A stretch of 35,526 nucleotides of DNA, taken from contig DQME01000183.1 of the NCBI GenBank assembly GCA_015659815.1, positions 1 to 35,526 of the forward strand, read 5' to 3'. This DNA is from Gammaproteobacteria bacterium. Its GTDB lineage: Bacteria; Pseudomonadota; Gammaproteobacteria; PS1; Pseudothioglobaceae. Below, piece by piece: positions 16,623 to 26,794 of the stretch (position 1 is its first letter; each line of letters opens with the position of its first letter). The translations under genes were made by a program, and so were the position numbers. Under the pieces are notes generated by a model. That model saw only the letters and a list, made by a program, of their open reading frames with translations, ran no database searches and was not told the origin of the DNA.

Positions 16623-19322
16623 ATGCAAAGTATATTTATTGATGATACTGAACACCCATTCGACGATTCGAGTTCGATTCTTGAATTTTGCAATAAGGCC
16701 CTAGGAAACAAAATTATTCCCACACTTTGTGACGACGATAACCTTAAGCCATATGGAGCATGTCGTGTCTGTTCTGTTGAAGTTCAGCACAATGAAGATG
16801 GCCCAAAAAGGACTGTAGCTTCATGCCATACACCAATTAGCCCTGGAATGAGAATATTTACGAACTCGAACGCCATCAAAGCTCTACGAAAAAATATTGT
16901 TGAATTGGTTCTTAGTGACCACCCTCCAGAATGTTTAACTTGTGAAGTAAATGGCAATTGTGAGCTACAAGATGTTGCAGCAAGTGTTGGGGTTAGACAA
17001 ATCCGTTATGCAAAAGGCGAGAACCACCTTGATCGTGAAAAAGATTTGTCACACGCCTACATGAGAATGGACCTGTCTAAGTGTATAAACTGCTCTAGAT
17101 GTGTTCGTGCATGCGACGAGGTTCAAGGTCAGTTCACATTAACCATGACTGGTAGAGGGTTCGAGTCAAGAATCACGACTGATAACGATATGCTTTTTGG
17201 TGACTCTTCTTGTGTTTCATGTGGCGCATGTGCTCAAACCTGCCCAACATCAGCAATTTCAGATGTTTTTCAATCAAAATCTGTTGAAGCCGACAAGAAA
17301 GTTAGAACGATATGCTCATATTGTGGTGTAGGCTGTAACCTTGAGGTGGCAGTTAAAAATAACGAGGTATTATCTATTCGTGCCCCTCAAGATGCAGTAA
17401 ATTCAGGGCATACATGTTTGAAAGGACGATATGCATTTAAATTTTACAATCATAAGGACCGCTTAACATCGCCACTGATTAGAAGAAATGGTGATCTTGT
17501 CCCATGCTCATGGGAAGAGGCTTTTGATTTTATTAAGGACAAGTTTCAATCAATCAAAGCTGAGCATGGACCTGATGCGATTGCTGGTATTTCTTCAGCT
17601 CGATGCACGAATGAAGAAAACTTTATATTCCAAAAAATGATTCGTCAATTGGTTGGTACTAACAATATAGATTGCTGCGCTCGTGTTTGCCACTCTCCTA
17701 CTGCTTGGGGTATGCAGCAAAGCTTCGGAACGGGCGCTGGCACAAACCCTGCAACCGACATTCCTTTGGCTGACTTAATGATTGTTATTGGCGCTAACCC
17801 AACTTCTGCACATCCAGTTACAGGGGCAAAAATTAAACAGCAAGCCCTTTCTGGTGCGACATTGATTGTCATAGATCCAGTAAAAACCGAACTCGCTCGT
17901 TTAGCTGATTACCATTTACAGTTAAAACCTGGCACAAACGTTGCCGTTCTTAACATGATGCAGTACTTCATTGTAGAGGCCGGCCTTGTTGATTATAAAT
18001 TTATTGAAGAACGTTGCGAAGGTGGTCTTGAGTTTATAGAACAAATTAAGAAATTAGATGTTGACCAAATGGCACTTGTTTCTGGACTTGATAAAGGCTA
18101 TGTTAAAGATGCAGCTATAGCTTACGCAAGTGCAAATAATGCGATGGAATTTCACGGCCTAGGAGTCACAGAGCACTCTCAAGGCTCACAAACCGTGATG
18201 TTGATTGCTAACTTGGCTATGATGACTGGAAATATAGGTAGACCAGGCGTTGGGGTCAACCCGTTACGTGGCCAGAACAACGTGCAAGGGGCTGCCGATA
18301 TGGGCTGCCAACCACACCATGGCCCGGGGTATATGTGGATGGATCAGAAAGAAGTTCAGGACTATTATCAAACAAAATTCGACCTGCCAACACCGACCAC
18401 TGCTGGTAAAAAAATTCCTGAAATGTTTGATGGTGCTATTGATGGTTCTCTTAAAGCTCTTTGGATTTTTGCTGAGGACGTTGTACAGACCGACCCCAAT
18501 ACACATCATGTTATAAAAAGTATGAATGCTCTTGATTTGCTTGTAGTACAAGAAATTTTCATGAGTGAGACTGCAAAAATGGCTGACGTAGTCTTGCCTG
18601 GAACTACTTTTTTAGAAAAAAGTGGCACATTTACTAATGCAGAAAGAAGGGTCCAGCAGGTTAACGCTGCAGTTAATCCTTTAGAAGGCTGTAAAACCGA
18701 CGGGCAAATTATTGTCGAGATGATGCGTAAGTTAGGTTATGACCAGCCAGACTATGATGCAGCTGAAGTTCTTAAGGAAGTCGCAAACGTTGTTCCTTTC
18801 TTTGAGGGTATAACCTGGGAGGCTTTGTCTTCGAACCCTATGGGACTTCAGTGGCCAGTTAACAAGAAAGGAGAAGACACTCAGATTTTACATATTGGTG
18901 AGTTTAAGCGGGGTAAAGGTAAATTCCATTACTACGACTGGAGAGAAAGTGAGGAGCTTGTTAAGCACAAAAATAAATACCCTTTCATTCTTACGACAGG
19001 TCGTGAACTGCAGCACTATAACTGTGCAACTATGACAAGGCGGACCGCTAATGTCGAAATATTGCCTAAGGATGTAATTATGTTAAACCCGAAGGACGCT
19101 AAGGCAAAAAAACTATCCACCGGTGACAGGGCAAAATTACGGTCTGATCGTGGTGAAATAACCCTAGATGTGGAAGTAACTGACAGAGTAAAGAGGGGTG
19201 TCGTTCGTACAACCTTCCATTTCCCTGAAGTTCTAATTAATGAAGTTACCAGCTCTGTGACTGATGAAGAAACAAAGTGCCCAGAATATAAAGTTGTTGC
19301 TGTCGAGGTTGAAAAAGTATAA
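16623..19322 (+). CDS. fdhA: Formate dehydrogenase alpha subunit (Mo/W-bis-MGD, NuoG-like N-terminus, Cys active site)
   Basis: N-terminal [2Fe-2S] PYGACRVCSVEV; HPPECLTCEVNGNCELQ; ferredoxin motifs CINCSRCVRAC and CVSCGACAQTCPTSAI; CSYCGVGCNL; CCARVCHSPTAWGM with Cys at the position occupied by Sec in selenoprotein FDHs. Confidence 0.94.
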   Translation: MQSIFIDDTEHPFDDSSSILEFCNKALGNKIIPTLCDDDNLKPYGACRVCSVEVQHNEDGPKRTVASCHTPISPGMRIFTNSNAIKALRKNIVELVLSDHPPECLTCEVNGNCELQDVAASVGVRQIRYAKGENHLDREKDLSHAYMRMDLSKCINCSRCVRACDEVQGQFTLTMTGRGFESRITTDNDMLFGDSSCVSCGACAQTCPTSAISDVFQSKSVEADKKVRTICSYCGVGCNLEVAVKNNEVLSIRAPQDAVNSGHTCLKGRYAFKFYNHKDRLTSPLIRRNGDLVPCSWEEAFDFIKDKFQSIKAEHGPDAIAGISSARCTNEENFIFQKMIRQLVGTNNIDCCARVCHSPTAWGMQQSFGTGAGTNPATDIPLADLMIVIGANPTSAHPVTGAKIKQQALSGATLIVIDPVKTELARLADYHLQLKPGTNVAVLNMMQYFIVEAGLVDYKFIEERCEGGLEFIEQIKKLDVDQMALVSGLDKGYVKDAAIAYASANNAMEFHGLGVTEHSQGSQTVMLIANLAMMTGNIGRPGVGVNPLRGQNNVQGAADMGCQPHHGPGYMWMDQKEVQDYYQTKFDLPTPTTAGKKIPEMFDGAIDGSLKALWIFAEDVVQTDPNTHHVIKSMNALDLLVVQEIFMSETAKMADVVLPGTTFLEKSGTFTNAERRVQQVNAAVNPLEGCKTDGQIIVEMMRKLGYDQPDYDAAEVLKEVANVVPFFEGITWEALSSNPMGLQWPVNKKGEDTQILHIGEFKRGKGKFHYYDWRESEELVKHKNKYPFILTTGRELQHYNCATMTRRTANVEILPKDVIMLNPKDAKAKKLSTGDRAKLRSDRGEITLDVEVTDRVKRGVVRTTFHFPEVLINEVTSSVTDEETKCPEYKVVAVEVEKV

Positions 19323-19400
19323 ACATTACTAACTTTCTTATTAAAAAGATTTTTTTCTGTTTTTCTTAGTACAGGAGTTTTTATATTATCATGTCAAGTA

Positions 19401-19416
19401 TTGACTGAATAGTCAA
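19401..19416. promoter_or_regulatory. Palindrome TTGACT-GAAT-AGTCAA overlapping the -35 of the tetR promoter
   Basis: Perfect 6-bp arms; related half-site (TTGAC) to the TGACC-N4-GGTCA sites. Confidence 0.6.
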
Positions 19417-19429
19417 TATTATGTATTAT
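19401..19429 (+). promoter_or_regulatory. Predicted sigma70 promoter for tetR-soxBDAG
   Basis: TTGACT (19401-19406), 17-bp spacer, TATTAT (19424-19429). Confidence 0.65.
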
Positions 19430-19437
19430 TGTCTATT

Positions 19438-19451
19438 TGACCATTTGGTCA
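19438..19451. promoter_or_regulatory. Palindromic operator candidate TGACC-ATTT-GGTCA
   Basis: Perfect arms identical to the sites at 3945 and 4547; located downstream of the -10. Confidence 0.75.
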
Positions 19452-19473
19452 GTTATTTTAGTTAGGGAATACA

Positions 19474-20064
19474 ATGAATAAAGAAGGGACTCTATACAAG
19501 AAATTAATTGATGCAACATTAAGTGAAATATCAGAAAATGGTATAGAGATGCTTACTGCAAAAAAAATTAGTGAGCGTGCAAACACTTCTACAGGAATTA
19601 TATATCATCACTTCGGCACAAAGGAAGAGCTAGTATTAGCAACCTATACAGAGCTAACTAGTGATTTAAAAAACAGAATAGATAAGGTTAGAAAAAAATA
19701 CCCAAAAGACCCTGTCAAAAGGCTAAAAGAAACCATGCTGGTTAGTTTTGATAAAGACCTTATTAATAATGACAACAAGAGTGGATGGACGCAACTGTGG
19801 GCAAGCTCCGTGTGCGATGAAAAGATTAACAAACTAGTTGAAAGCTACTACGAATCGTTATATTCTGTGATTAAGTCTGACTTGTTAGAGTTCTGTGATG
19901 AAACAAGCGCTAGAGAATATTCTCTATCATTGATGTCCATGATTCATGGATACTGGATAGAGATAATGATAGCAAAAAATGCTACCGTTGAAGAAGCCAT
20001 TAAGGCATCTAATAAGTGCATAGACAATGCGAGCAAGGTTCAGCACCTCAAATCAATAATATAA
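19474..20064 (+). CDS. TetR-family transcriptional regulator, BetI-like
   Basis: N-terminal HTH region EISENGIEMLTAKKISERANTSTGIIYHHFGTKEELVLATY; BetI-like C-terminal half. 196 aa. Confidence 0.88.
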   Translation: MNKEGTLYKKLIDATLSEISENGIEMLTAKKISERANTSTGIIYHHFGTKEELVLATYTELTSDLKNRIDKVRKKYPKDPVKRLKETMLVSFDKDLINNDNKSGWTQLWASSVCDEKINKLVESYYESLYSVIKSDLLEFCDETSAREYSLSLMSMIHGYWIEIMIAKNATVEEAIKASNKCIDNASKVQHLKSII

Positions 20065-20089
20065 CTTCTTTAATTAGCCATACACATAC

Positions 20090-21337
20090 ATGAAGTACTC
20101 AATATTTTCTTTATTGAAACAAGGCCTTAAAGACAACAAGGAGTGGCCAGAAGCTTGGAGTTCTCCGATAATTAAATCTAGATATGACGTTGTTATTATT
20201 GGCGGAGGTGGTCATGGCCTTGCGACCGCTTATTACTTAGCTAAAGAGCATGGCGTTAAAAATATTGCTGTTTTAGAAAAAGGCTATATTGGTGGTGGAA
20301 ACACTGCCAGAAACACTACAATTGTTAGATCGAATTATCTTTGGGACGAGTCGGCAATGCTTTACCAGCACTCCCTTGATTTATGGAATGGCCTATCTCA
20401 AGACCTTAATTACAACGTAATGTTTAGTGCTAGGGGAGTATACAACCTTGGGCATACGCTGCAAGAAATGCGTGATATTGAAAGAAGAGTTAATGCTAAT
20501 GTAATTAATGGCATAACTGCCGAGGTTGTTCTTGCTGATGAAATAAAAAAACGCATACCCCTTATTAATATTTCAAAAAATGTGCGATACCCAATTATGG
20601 GGGCATCCTATCAATCAACTGGCGGTGTAGCTAGGCATGATGCGGTAGCCTGGGGTTTTGCACGAGCAGCTGCAGCTCTGGGCGTTGACATTGTTGAGCA
20701 ATGCGAAGTGACAGCAATGGATATTGATAACTCAAAGATTGTTGGTTTAAACACAACGAAAGGTTATGTTGCGACTAATCAGGTAGGTTGTGTTGCTGCT
20801 GGACACTCTTCTGTTCTAGCCGAAATGGCCAATGTCAGACTTCCAATTGAAAGCCATCCTTTGCAAGCTTTTGTTTCTGAACCGATGAAAGCGGTCCTCG
20901 ATACGGTTGTTATGTCGAATGCAGTGCACGGATACATTAGTCAGTCAGATAAAGGTGACCTAGTAATTGGAGCTGGAATAGACAGCTATAATTCATATTC
21001 TCAGAGAGGTAGCCCACATGTAATTGAGCACACTGCTGCTGCAATTCTTGAGCTGTTTCCTGCTTTTAGTAGAGCCAGAATGAACCGTCAATGGGGTGGA
21101 ATTGTTGACACTACACCTGATGCATGTCCTATTATTAGTAAAACAAATGTAGAGGGCCTGTACTTTAACTGTGGATGGGGAACTGGCGGATTTAAAGCAA
21201 CCCCAGGTTCTGGGCACGTTTTTGCATCAACACTGGCAAACGACTCCCCTCACCCTTTAGCTGTCCCATTTGCTATCGAAAGATTTTATAACGGACACCT
21301 AATTGATGAGCACGGAGCTGCAGGTGTTGCGCATTAA
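20090..21337 (+). CDS. soxB: Sarcosine oxidase beta subunit
   Basis: [56 protein letters not shown]; followed by soxD, soxA and soxG homologs. Confidence 0.96.
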   Translation: MKYSIFSLLKQGLKDNKEWPEAWSSPIIKSRYDVVIIGGGGHGLATAYYLAKEHGVKNIAVLEKGYIGGGNTARNTTIVRSNYLWDESAMLYQHSLDLWNGLSQDLNYNVMFSARGVYNLGHTLQEMRDIERRVNANVINGITAEVVLADEIKKRIPLINISKNVRYPIMGASYQSTGGVARHDAVAWGFARAAAALGVDIVEQCEVTAMDIDNSKIVGLNTTKGYVATNQVGCVAAGHSSVLAEMANVRLPIESHPLQAFVSEPMKAVLDTVVMSNAVHGYISQSDKGDLVIGAGIDSYNSYSQRGSPHVIEHTAAAILELFPAFSRARMNRQWGGIVDTTPDACPIISKTNVEGLYFNCGWGTGGFKATPGSGHVFASTLANDSPHPLAVPFAIERFYNGHLIDEHGAAGVAH

Positions 21338-21355
21338 CCTTATCAAATAAAAAAT

Positions 21356-21649
21356 ATGTTAAAAATATATTGTCCGCACTGTCAAATGCACCTAGAAGAG
21401 GAAGACTTTAGTTATTCTGGTGAAGCTCTAATTGCCAGACCAAATAACCCTAGTTCGATTAGCGATGATGAGTGGGGTGACTATTTATTTATGAGAAAAA
21501 ACCCAAAGGGGAGGCATGTAGAGCAATGGCAACACAGCTCTGGTTGTAGAAAATTTTTTGTAATCGAAAGAAACACTATAGATAACACTATCTATTCCAG
21601 TTACACAATGATACAGGCATCAAAAGAGATCAAACATGAGACGAATTAA
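21356..21649 (+). CDS. soxD: Sarcosine oxidase delta subunit
   Basis: ORF of 97 aa: IYCPHC...RPNNPSSISDDEWGDYLFMRKNPKGRHVEQWQHSSGCRKFFVIERNT, typical SoxD. Confidence 0.96.
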   Translation: MLKIYCPHCQMHLEEEDFSYSGEALIARPNNPSSISDDEWGDYLFMRKNPKGRHVEQWQHSSGCRKFFVIERNTIDNTIYSSYTMIQASKEIKHETN

Positions 21650-24617
21650 TCCAGTTTTGCCTAGCGCCATTATAAACAATGCAATAGAGATAGATTTTAT
21701 CTTTGAAGGCCAGCAATTTAAAGGTTTTGATGGCGATACTTTAGCTTCTGCATTGAGCGCAAATGATGTAAAGGTTTTTGGTTATAGCTATAAATACTCC
21801 CGCCCACGCGGGATTATCGCCCCATACGCTGAAGAGCCAAACGCTCTCGTTAGTCTAGAACAGGGAGGACTATATACTCCAAATGCAAAAGCAACACAGG
21901 TGGAGCTTTACCAAGACTTGATAGCTTCTGCTCCCACACTTAACCCTAACTCTATAGAAAAAATCAAGCCACTATTCAAAGCATTTCATAGATTCATGGC
22001 TGCTGGATTCTATTACAAAACTTTTATGCGCCCACAAAAACTATGGATGCTTTATGAAAAAGTTTTGAGGAGCTTCGCTGGAATATCAAAAGCCCCTGTT
22101 GATTTTGACTCTGAACACTATGACCATATGCACCATAATTGTGATGTTTTAGTTATTGGAGGTGGATTAGCTGGGTTAACAGCAGCTATTGAAATTGCGA
22201 AAACCGAAAAATCAGTAATACTATTGGATGAACGTCCTAGCCTTGGGGGAACAACTTACGATTACCCAGATGAGGCAGTTGGAAGCACTAACCAGTTAGA
22301 ATATATGAATAATATTATCTCCCAATTAGATACTTACCCTAATGTCGAAATTCTTTCTAGAACCACCGCCTTTGCTTTCCATGATGAAAACAATGTAATC
22401 GCTAATGAAATGCGCCAAGATCATAAGCCATTATCTGAACGAAATGCAAATCTAAGCAGACAGAGGCTTCACAAAATTAAAGCCGGTCACGTTCTTTTGG
22501 CTACAGGTGCAAGTGAGAGGCCTATTGCTTTTGATAACAATGACTTGCCCGGTATTATGCTGTCAACTGCTGGATTATCTTTACTAAATAGATTCTCAGT
22601 ACTGGCGGGAGAACAGGTAGTTATTTTTACAAATAACGACTCTGGCCATACGGCAGCTAATTATTTTGCAAAGTATTCACAAAAAGTAACTCTGATAGAT
22701 ACTAGGTCAAATAGCCCTGATGTCGCATTAAATGGTAATGTTAGGTTAATTAATAGTAGCGTTATTATTAAAGCTAACGGTAAAAATAGTGTCAGTTCAG
22801 TAACTATCGGCGAAAGAGATCAAAAAAGCAATAAGAATGTATTAACTGAAACAATTGATGCAGACTTAGTTCTAGTAGCCGGTGGCTTTAATCCAGTAGT
22901 TCACTTAGATTGCCATACCGGATCTAACCCAATATGGGATGACAATTTGGTAGCTTTTGCCCCAAATCTAAGCAAACAAAAGCGCAGCGGCACCGGAGCG
23001 TTAACAGGCTACATCTATGCTACAGATGTCATAAATAATGCTAAAGAGCAAGCTAACAACATTATAAATAACTCAATAACGGCAACAACAGCACAAAAAA
23101 ACTTCTTAAATACAGATAAATTTTTTAATGTTGAGTCTTTTGGTGGAAAGCAATTCATTGATATGCAAAACGACGTCACTACTTCTGACATCCAATTAGC
23201 TATTAGAGAAAACTATAAATCCATTGAACACATTAAACGATACACAGCACTAGGATTTGGCACTGACCAAGGCAAAACTTCCAACGTACTGGGTGTTGCA
23301 ATAGCCGCTCAGAGTCAAAATTTAAAAATGAGTGAAGTAGGCACTACTACGTTTAGGCCGGCATATACGCCTGTAACATTTGGAGCTCTGGCTGGGCAAC
23401 ATATAAATGATTTATTCGACCCAGAAAGATACACCCCTATGCAGCCTTCACACATTAATAATGGCGCAATATTTGAAACTGTGGGCCAGTGGATGAGACC
23501 ATGGTATTTCCCTAATAATGGAGACGGATTAGATGGGGCTGTGTTCAATGAGTGTTTAAAAACTCGTGAGTCTCTCGGGGTTATAGATGCTTCAACTCTA
23601 GGAAAAATTGAAATTCACGGGCCTGACTCTAGAGAATTTCTAAATAGAGTTTATACCAACTCATGGACTAAATTGGCAGTTGGATCTTGCAGGTACGGAC
23701 TAATGCTTGACGAGAATGGAATGATAATGGATGACGGTGTAACTGCATGTTTGTCTGATGACCATTTTATAATGACAACTACAACTGGTGGCGCAGCTAA
23801 AGTTTATCAATGGCTCGAGAACTGGTTACAAACTGAGTGGCCCGAACTAGAGGTGTACCTTAGTTCAGTTACTGATCATTTTTCAACTACCGCTGTCGTT
23901 GGACCAAATAGCAGGGAACTGATGCTATCAATATGCTCAGATATTGACTTTTCAAAGGAGGCATTTCCATTTATGACTTGGAGAGCCGGCACTGTATGTG
24001 GAGTGAGTGCGCGTGTAATGAGGATTAGCTTTAGTGGTGAACTTGCTTACGAGATTAATGTGCAGTCTAACTACGGGAGGTTTGTTTGGGACTCTGTTCT
24101 CGAGAAAGGTAATAAATGGAGCATTGTTCAATATGGAACAGAATCTATGCACGTTCTAAGGGCTGAAAAAGGCTATATTATTGCTGGCCAAGACACTGAT
24201 GGGTCGGTATCTCCAATTGATGCCGACTTGTCGTGGGTAGTGTCCAAATCTAAACAGTTCTCATTTCTGGGGGAGCGCTCTCTTTCAAGATCAGACACTT
24301 CAAGAGTAGACAGGAAACAACTAGTTGGCATTCTCACCGAAGATCCAAGTGAAGTACTATCAGAAGGTGCTCAAATATTAAATAGCAATACAAACAGCAA
24401 TATGCTAGGCCATGTAACGTCAAGCTACTTCAGTCCCACTCTTAACAGGTCAATAGCTATGGGGCTAGTACGCGACGGATTAAGAAGAAAAGGTGAAAAA
24501 ATTATTGTTGCTACTGCTAAAGGTAAGCGCAGCCCATCGACAATAGAGTCGTACGTATTTTTTGACCCTGATGGATTAAAAATGAATGGAAATGAAAGTG
24601 AGAATGTTGATGGATAA
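21636..24617 (+). CDS. soxA: Sarcosine oxidase alpha subunit
   Basis: 993 aa; N-terminal FEGQQFKGFDGDTLASALSANDVKVFGYSYKYSRPRGI, central FAD/NAD motif VLVIGGGLAGLTAAIEIAK, C-terminal GcvT-like domain. Confidence 0.96.
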   Translation: MRRINPVLPSAIINNAIEIDFIFEGQQFKGFDGDTLASALSANDVKVFGYSYKYSRPRGIIAPYAEEPNALVSLEQGGLYTPNAKATQVELYQDLIASAPTLNPNSIEKIKPLFKAFHRFMAAGFYYKTFMRPQKLWMLYEKVLRSFAGISKAPVDFDSEHYDHMHHNCDVLVIGGGLAGLTAAIEIAKTEKSVILLDERPSLGGTTYDYPDEAVGSTNQLEYMNNIISQLDTYPNVEILSRTTAFAFHDENNVIANEMRQDHKPLSERNANLSRQRLHKIKAGHVLLATGASERPIAFDNNDLPGIMLSTAGLSLLNRFSVLAGEQVVIFTNNDSGHTAANYFAKYSQKVTLIDTRSNSPDVALNGNVRLINSSVIIKANGKNSVSSVTIGERDQKSNKNVLTETIDADLVLVAGGFNPVVHLDCHTGSNPIWDDNLVAFAPNLSKQKRSGTGALTGYIYATDVINNAKEQANNIINNSITATTAQKNFLNTDKFFNVESFGGKQFIDMQNDVTTSDIQLAIRENYKSIEHIKRYTALGFGTDQGKTSNVLGVAIAAQSQNLKMSEVGTTTFRPAYTPVTFGALAGQHINDLFDPERYTPMQPSHINNGAIFETVGQWMRPWYFPNNGDGLDGAVFNECLKTRESLGVIDASTLGKIEIHGPDSREFLNRVYTNSWTKLAVGSCRYGLMLDENGMIMDDGVTACLSDDHFIMTTTTGGAAKVYQWLENWLQTEWPELEVYLSSVTDHFSTTAVVGPNSRELMLSICSDIDFSKEAFPFMTWRAGTVCGVSARVMRISFSGELAYEINVQSNYGRFVWDSVLEKGNKWSIVQYGTESMHVLRAEKGYIIAGQDTDGSVSPIDADLSWVVSKSKQFSFLGERSLSRSDTSRVDRKQLVGILTEDPSEVLSEGAQILNSNTNSNMLGHVTSSYFSPTLNRSIAMGLVRDGLRRKGEKIIVATAKGKRSPSTIESYVFFDPDGLKMNGNESENVDG

Positions 24618-25188
24618 TTTGGCAAAAAGTACAGTTCCAGTTTATGAGTCGGCCCTGGAGAAATACAATACAACAGTTGTTGGTGATCTCTGGAGGGTTA
24701 AAGAAACAAAAAAACTATCTTATTTAATAATTCGTGGAAAAACAGGTGACGATGATTTTGTTAAAGCGATAGAATCTCTGGGCTTGACATTGCCTGGCCC
24801 AATGAAATTCATAGAAACTGCTGAAAGGAAATTAATCTGGATAAGCCCCGATGAGTTTCTATTGGTGCTTGGTGATGTGCCTTTATCTGATTTTATTGAA
24901 AGTGCTGAAAAGGCATTCAAAGATATTTTTGCATACATAATAGATAACTCAGGAAGTTTTACTAATATAGAAATTTCTGGTAGCCGCCATCTCGATGTGG
25001 TCGCTAAACTATCGCCTTATGACTATCACAAACTTACAATAGGCTCTGTAATCTCAACTAATCTAGCTAAAGCTCCATCAATCATATACCGACCAAACGA
25101 GAACTCGTTAACAATATTGGTTCGATTCTCATTCGCAGATTATCTATGGCGTACAATTGAAAAGGCAAGCCTAGAATATACAAAATAA
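24586..25188 (+). CDS. soxG: Sarcosine oxidase gamma subunit
   Basis: 200 aa ORF overlapping the soxA end; LIWISPDEFLLVLGD and FADYLWRTIEKA fit SoxG. The start could lie slightly downstream (ATG 24604 or 24610). Confidence 0.85.
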   Translation: MEMKVRMLMDNLAKSTVPVYESALEKYNTTVVGDLWRVKETKKLSYLIIRGKTGDDDFVKAIESLGLTLPGPMKFIETAERKLIWISPDEFLLVLGDVPLSDFIESAEKAFKDIFAYIIDNSGSFTNIEISGSRHLDVVAKLSPYDYHKLTIGSVISTNLAKAPSIIYRPNENSLTILVRFSFADYLWRTIEKASLEYTK

Positions 25189-25192
25189 TATT

Positions 25193-26752
25193 TTAACTAT
25201 TGTCAAAATAATTTTGTAGAAACTCATCGAAGCTAATCTCATCTGAAAGTTCTATTTCTTTAACTTTCTGGCACGAAATATTTGCCTGCTCGTCTAGAAA
25301 ACTGAAATGATTATCATCAATCTTACGTTTTAAATAAATATCTTTGCATTTCTTCGAAATTGTATCAGTGTATTCCCAGAAACCCTGATTATTCTCTCTC
25401 ATATTTTCCAATATAGTTTCTGATGGGGTAAGGCTGGCGTCACTAAACCTTTTTCCAATATTTATTACGTCGTCAGAGTGTCTTTTACTTAACAGTGTAG
25501 AGCAGTGTGAAATTTTTTCAAGTATCTCCTTTCCCCACTCTTGTATAGTAATATGTTCCCCCTTTTTTATAATTTTTAACCCTGGCTTTCTGCCTTCATG
25601 GGCAACTGACTTGTCATTAATATCAATTTCATTCTGTTCTGAAGTACTAATTAATGGAGAATCTTCAAGCAAACAATAAAGTAGTAATGATTCCAAAAAA
25701 TTTATCTGTTCTCTATCAATTCCTAATGGCGATAGTGGGTTTATATCTATCGACCTAAGCTCAATATAGGCGACCCCATCTTCTTTAAGAGCATCTAATG
25801 GCTTTTTATCTATATCTGCTGAAGGTTTTGGCCTAACTGAAGAGTAATACTCATTCTCGATTTGAAGAATGTTAGTGTTTAATTGTTGGTATTCACCGTT
25901 CACCTTGAGACCAATTTTCTCGTATTCAGAGCTAATATTTTGCATCCCTGCTTTTAGGCTATGTATGTAATGACCTAAACTATTATAACTCGCTTTAACG
26001 CCTGCCTCGTCTCCGCATAAATTTTGATACCCAATGTCGCCCATCCTGAGAGAGGTTGCATATGGCTCAAATAATGTGCTGATATTGAACTCTTGTAGTG
26101 AATGATCATGGTACCCTTTAAGAAATGATTTACAAACTGCAGGGGACGCCCCAAAAAGATAAGGTATTACCCATCCATAGCGTAGAGCATTACGAGCCAT
26201 GCACATATATGAATCATCAATGAACTCTCGTAGTGTTTGGCTTGTTGAAGATAAGGAATAATATTTTTTCCAAAAATCTTGAGAGAAGGAATAATTGAAA
26301 TGAATCCCGGCTATTGTTTGCATTACACTGCCGTACCGATTAGCTAACCCTCTTCTGTAAATCGTTTTCATCTTAGCTCTATTTGACTTACCGTATTCAG
26401 CTATCGGAATATAGGTCTCACCTCTTATTACGCATGGCATAGAGCCGTGCCAGAAGCTTTGATCGGATGGCAATTTATGATAAAGATAGCTCTGTGTGTT
26501 TGCTAAAAATGTAAGCACCGAATCACAGCCATTCAATGGCGGAGTAATGAGTTCAATTAGAGACTCGGAAAAATCAGTTGTTATATAGGGGTGTGTTAAT
26601 GGGCAGCCTAGAATTTTAGGGTGTGGGATCTGGCTAATGCCGCCATTCTCTGAAACCCTTAAACCTTCTTTTTCAAGGCCCATCTTACTGGACTCAAAAA
26701 TCTTTGAGTGGGGTTTTAATAAGCTTATTCTATCGCTAATATCCATTTCCAT
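25193..26752 (-). CDS. gshA: Glutamate-cysteine ligase (proteobacterial type)
   Basis: GLEKEGLRVSENGGISQIPHPKILGCPLTHPYITTDFSESLIELITPP; YIELRSIDINPLSPLGI. Confidence 0.95.
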   Translation of the reverse strand: MEMDISDRISLLKPHSKIFESSKMGLEKEGLRVSENGGISQIPHPKILGCPLTHPYITTDFSESLIELITPPLNGCDSVLTFLANTQSYLYHKLPSDQSFWHGSMPCVIRGETYIPIAEYGKSNRAKMKTIYRRGLANRYGSVMQTIAGIHFNYSFSQDFWKKYYSLSSTSQTLREFIDDSYMCMARNALRYGWVIPYLFGASPAVCKSFLKGYHDHSLQEFNISTLFEPYATSLRMGDIGYQNLCGDEAGVKASYNSLGHYIHSLKAGMQNISSEYEKIGLKVNGEYQQLNTNILQIENEYYSSVRPKPSADIDKKPLDALKEDGVAYIELRSIDINPLSPLGIDREQINFLESLLLYCLLEDSPLISTSEQNEIDINDKSVAHEGRKPGLKIIKKGEHITIQEWGKEILEKISHCSTLLSKRHSDDVINIGKRFSDASLTPSETILENMRENNQGFWEYTDTISKKCKDIYLKRKIDDNHFSFLDEQANISCQKVKEIELSDEISFDEFLQNYFDNS

Positions 26753-26794
26753 TGCAGATGCTAAAATAGAATTATTTTACCATCAGGAAATTCA

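Noticed and set aside
16623-19322. Selenocysteine formate dehydrogenase
   Set aside because: The active-site motif reads CCARVCHSP with an ordinary Cys codon and the frame is continuous.
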